In this document: positions 5,055 to 6,178 of the stretch, piece after piece
How positions within the stretch are numbered: the first letter of the stretch is position 1
Layout of the letters: each line of letters begins with the position of its first letter
Source of the DNA: Tissierellaceae bacterium
GTDB taxonomy: Bacteria; Bacillota; Clostridia; Tissierellales; Tissierellaceae
Direction: 5' to 3'
Assembly (NCBI GenBank): GCA_029264075.1
Contig: JARICQ010000152.1
Coordinates: forward strand, 1 to 6,178
DNA: 6,178 nucleotides
Position numbers and translations under genes: made by a program
The notes under the pieces: model-generated
Database searches by the model: none
What the model was told of the DNA's origin: nothing
The model's input: only the letters and a program-made list of their open reading frames with translations

Positions 5055-6178
5055 ATGAAAAAAACAAAGAATAAAGAAGAAAAAACGAGAAAAGAAAAAG
5101 CAGATGATAAGATGGAAATGGAAGTTCCCAAAAATCTGTTCCACCTAATTTGGATGATGATTAAAGCTATGGTTAAAAACATACCAAAAAGATGGAAGTC
5201 TTTGGCTATAATCTCAGGTATTACTTTTCTCCTTCATACTTATTTAGTGATTTATCCAAATGGAGGATACTGGCCTGGAACTAATGCTATTTTTGATAAT
5301 ATACTAGTTTTACCAGGAAACAAGGTGAGGGCTGCTGTTTTTTGGGCTATATTATTATATCTTTTGACTTCAATTTTTACCAGGATAAAAACACTTGGAT
5401 TTGTAGAATTTATGAAGAGTTTGTATAAGGGACCCGTGAGGGCAGGCAATTCTGTATTTAAAAGCGGAAAAGAAAATATAAGATATTTTCTCTTTACAAC
5501 ATCAGTATTACTTATTATAGCTTATTTTCTAATTAGAAATTATGCAATATTTTATATGCTTATCATAGGAGCTATACTTGCAATTGCTTCTTTTAAAGCT
5601 AGCCTAAGCTATCTTTTTTTAAAAGTTGCTTACAATGATTTTTGTAGAATATTTAAGAGGGAAAATAACCTTAAAGAAAGTTATTTTGATGTATTTCAAG
5701 TCTCTATAATAGCGTCTATGCTCTTAAGCATAATTCTTCCCTTCAAGCCCTATAGTATTTGGGCCCTAGTTGCCCTAGCAGTTTATTTGATCTTTTATGA
5801 AAAATTCAAGAAATCTAATAAGCTTGCTGCAAGTATAATTTTATTCTCTTTAATTGGCTTGAATCTAAGAATTATAGGGACATTTATAGCCTATGCAGAT
5901 GATGGAGGAGTTGAAGAAGCTGGAGGCTTTTGGAATTGGCTGACAAGTCCTGGTTCCTTTACTGCCGTTCTTCTTGGAATTCCTGCTGCTATAGGGGCTT
6001 TTATAGGATCTTTGTTGGAATTTGTTAGCAGGCCTTTTGAAATGATGCATGAATATGTAAGGGGTCTAGGTGGACTTGAGAGTATCGAGACATTTATAGA
6101 TCATGGCTATAGCATTCAATTTGATAGTTTTGAAGCTAGAAGAAGCTATGAAAGAAATCTTAGTGACAATATTTCTTC
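5055..6178 (+). CDS. Unrecognised multi-pass membrane protein, 3' end outside the window
   Basis: An open frame runs from ATG 5055 to the right edge: 374 codons without a stop, plus 2 bases. GGAGG (5044-5048), 6 nt before the ATG, decides the start, which is 14 nt after the propeller gene. The N-terminus is highly charged (residues 2-21, mostly Lys and Glu) and should be cytoplasmic. Hydrophobic segments follow near 49-67, 93-108, 144-160, 163-180, 215-230, 233-248, 257-280 and 301-324. A loop at about 281-300 has an acidic start and then Trp residues (DDGGVEEAGGFWNWLTSPG). From about 325 the chain turns polar and may begin a soluble domain. I do not recognise the family and see no catalytic motif, ABC domain or kinase signature. 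The position suggests it is part of the same surface system as the transporter and propeller lipoprotein. Confidence 0.8.
   Translation, partial: MKKTKNKEEKTRKEKADDKMEMEVPKNLFHLIWMMIKAMVKNIPKRWKSLAIISGITFLLHTYLVIYPNGGYWPGTNAIFDNILVLPGNKVRAAVFWAILLYLLTSIFTRIKTLGFVEFMKSLYKGPVRAGNSVFKSGKENIRYFLFTTSVLLIIAYFLIRNYAIFYMLIIGAILAIASFKASLSYLFLKVAYNDFCRIFKRENNLKESYFDVFQVSIIASMLLSIILPFKPYSIWALVALAVYLIFYEKFKKSNKLAASIILFSLIGLNLRIIGTFIAYADDGGVEEAGGFWNWLTSPGSFTAVLLGIPAAIGAFIGSLLEFVSRPFEMMHEYVRGLGGLESIETFIDHGYSIQFDSFEARRSYERNLSDNIS

Noticed and set aside
4716..5182. Two long open frames on the minus strand (142 and 76 codons)
   Set aside because: They lie opposite the propeller gene and the start of the membrane-protein gene, lack ribosome sites, and are rich in Ser, Phe and Pro as expected from the complement of A-rich coding DNA.

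Overview
The window is AT-rich bacterial DNA. Genes are tightly packed, Shine-Dalgarno sites are strong (AGGAGG, GGAGG), lipoprotein signals are of Gram-positive type, and AGA/AGG and ATA codons are common. This points to a low-GC Firmicute, most likely an anaerobic clostridium or a Tissierellia-type relative; the lineage is inferred from composition and style only. Every gene I can support lies on the + strand.

Layout. Bases 2-202 are the C-terminal end of a ferritin-like (rubrerythrin-type) protein. A 37-nt perfect hairpin (248-284) follows and probably ends that transcript. A near-consensus promoter (325-353) drives a long leader and a 66-residue cold-shock protein (484-684), closed by a textbook terminator (694-729). 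The 183 bases from 730 to 912 hold a set of nested inverted repeats (760-813) and a promoter region (824-857) with two overlapping solutions. From 913 to the right edge runs one apparent operon: a solute-binding lipoprotein broken by a one-base frameshift (913-1910), a 12-helix two-domain ABC permease (1894-3411), its ATPase (3408-4058), a seven-repeat beta-propeller lipoprotein (4042-5040) and an unrecognised multi-pass membrane protein that runs off the end (5055-6178). Gene joints are overlaps of 17, 4 and 17 nt and a 14-nt gap, and no terminator is seen between them. There is no gene-free stretch longer than 300 bases.

How the parts may work together. The binding protein, permease and ATPase have the architecture of Fe(III)-type (FbpABC/FutABC) importers. 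However, the binding protein carries Asp-Thr-Asp-Asp where FbpA and FutA have their iron-binding tyrosine pair, so iron is not a safe call. The propeller lipoprotein would sit on the outer face of the membrane beside the transporter, and the last gene adds a further membrane component. The five-gene arrangement (importer, surface propeller, large membrane protein) is the most unusual thing in the window. A joint function is inferred from operon layout only.

The frameshift in the binding protein is either a real mutation or a one-base sequencing or assembly error in an A run. The downstream genes look intact.
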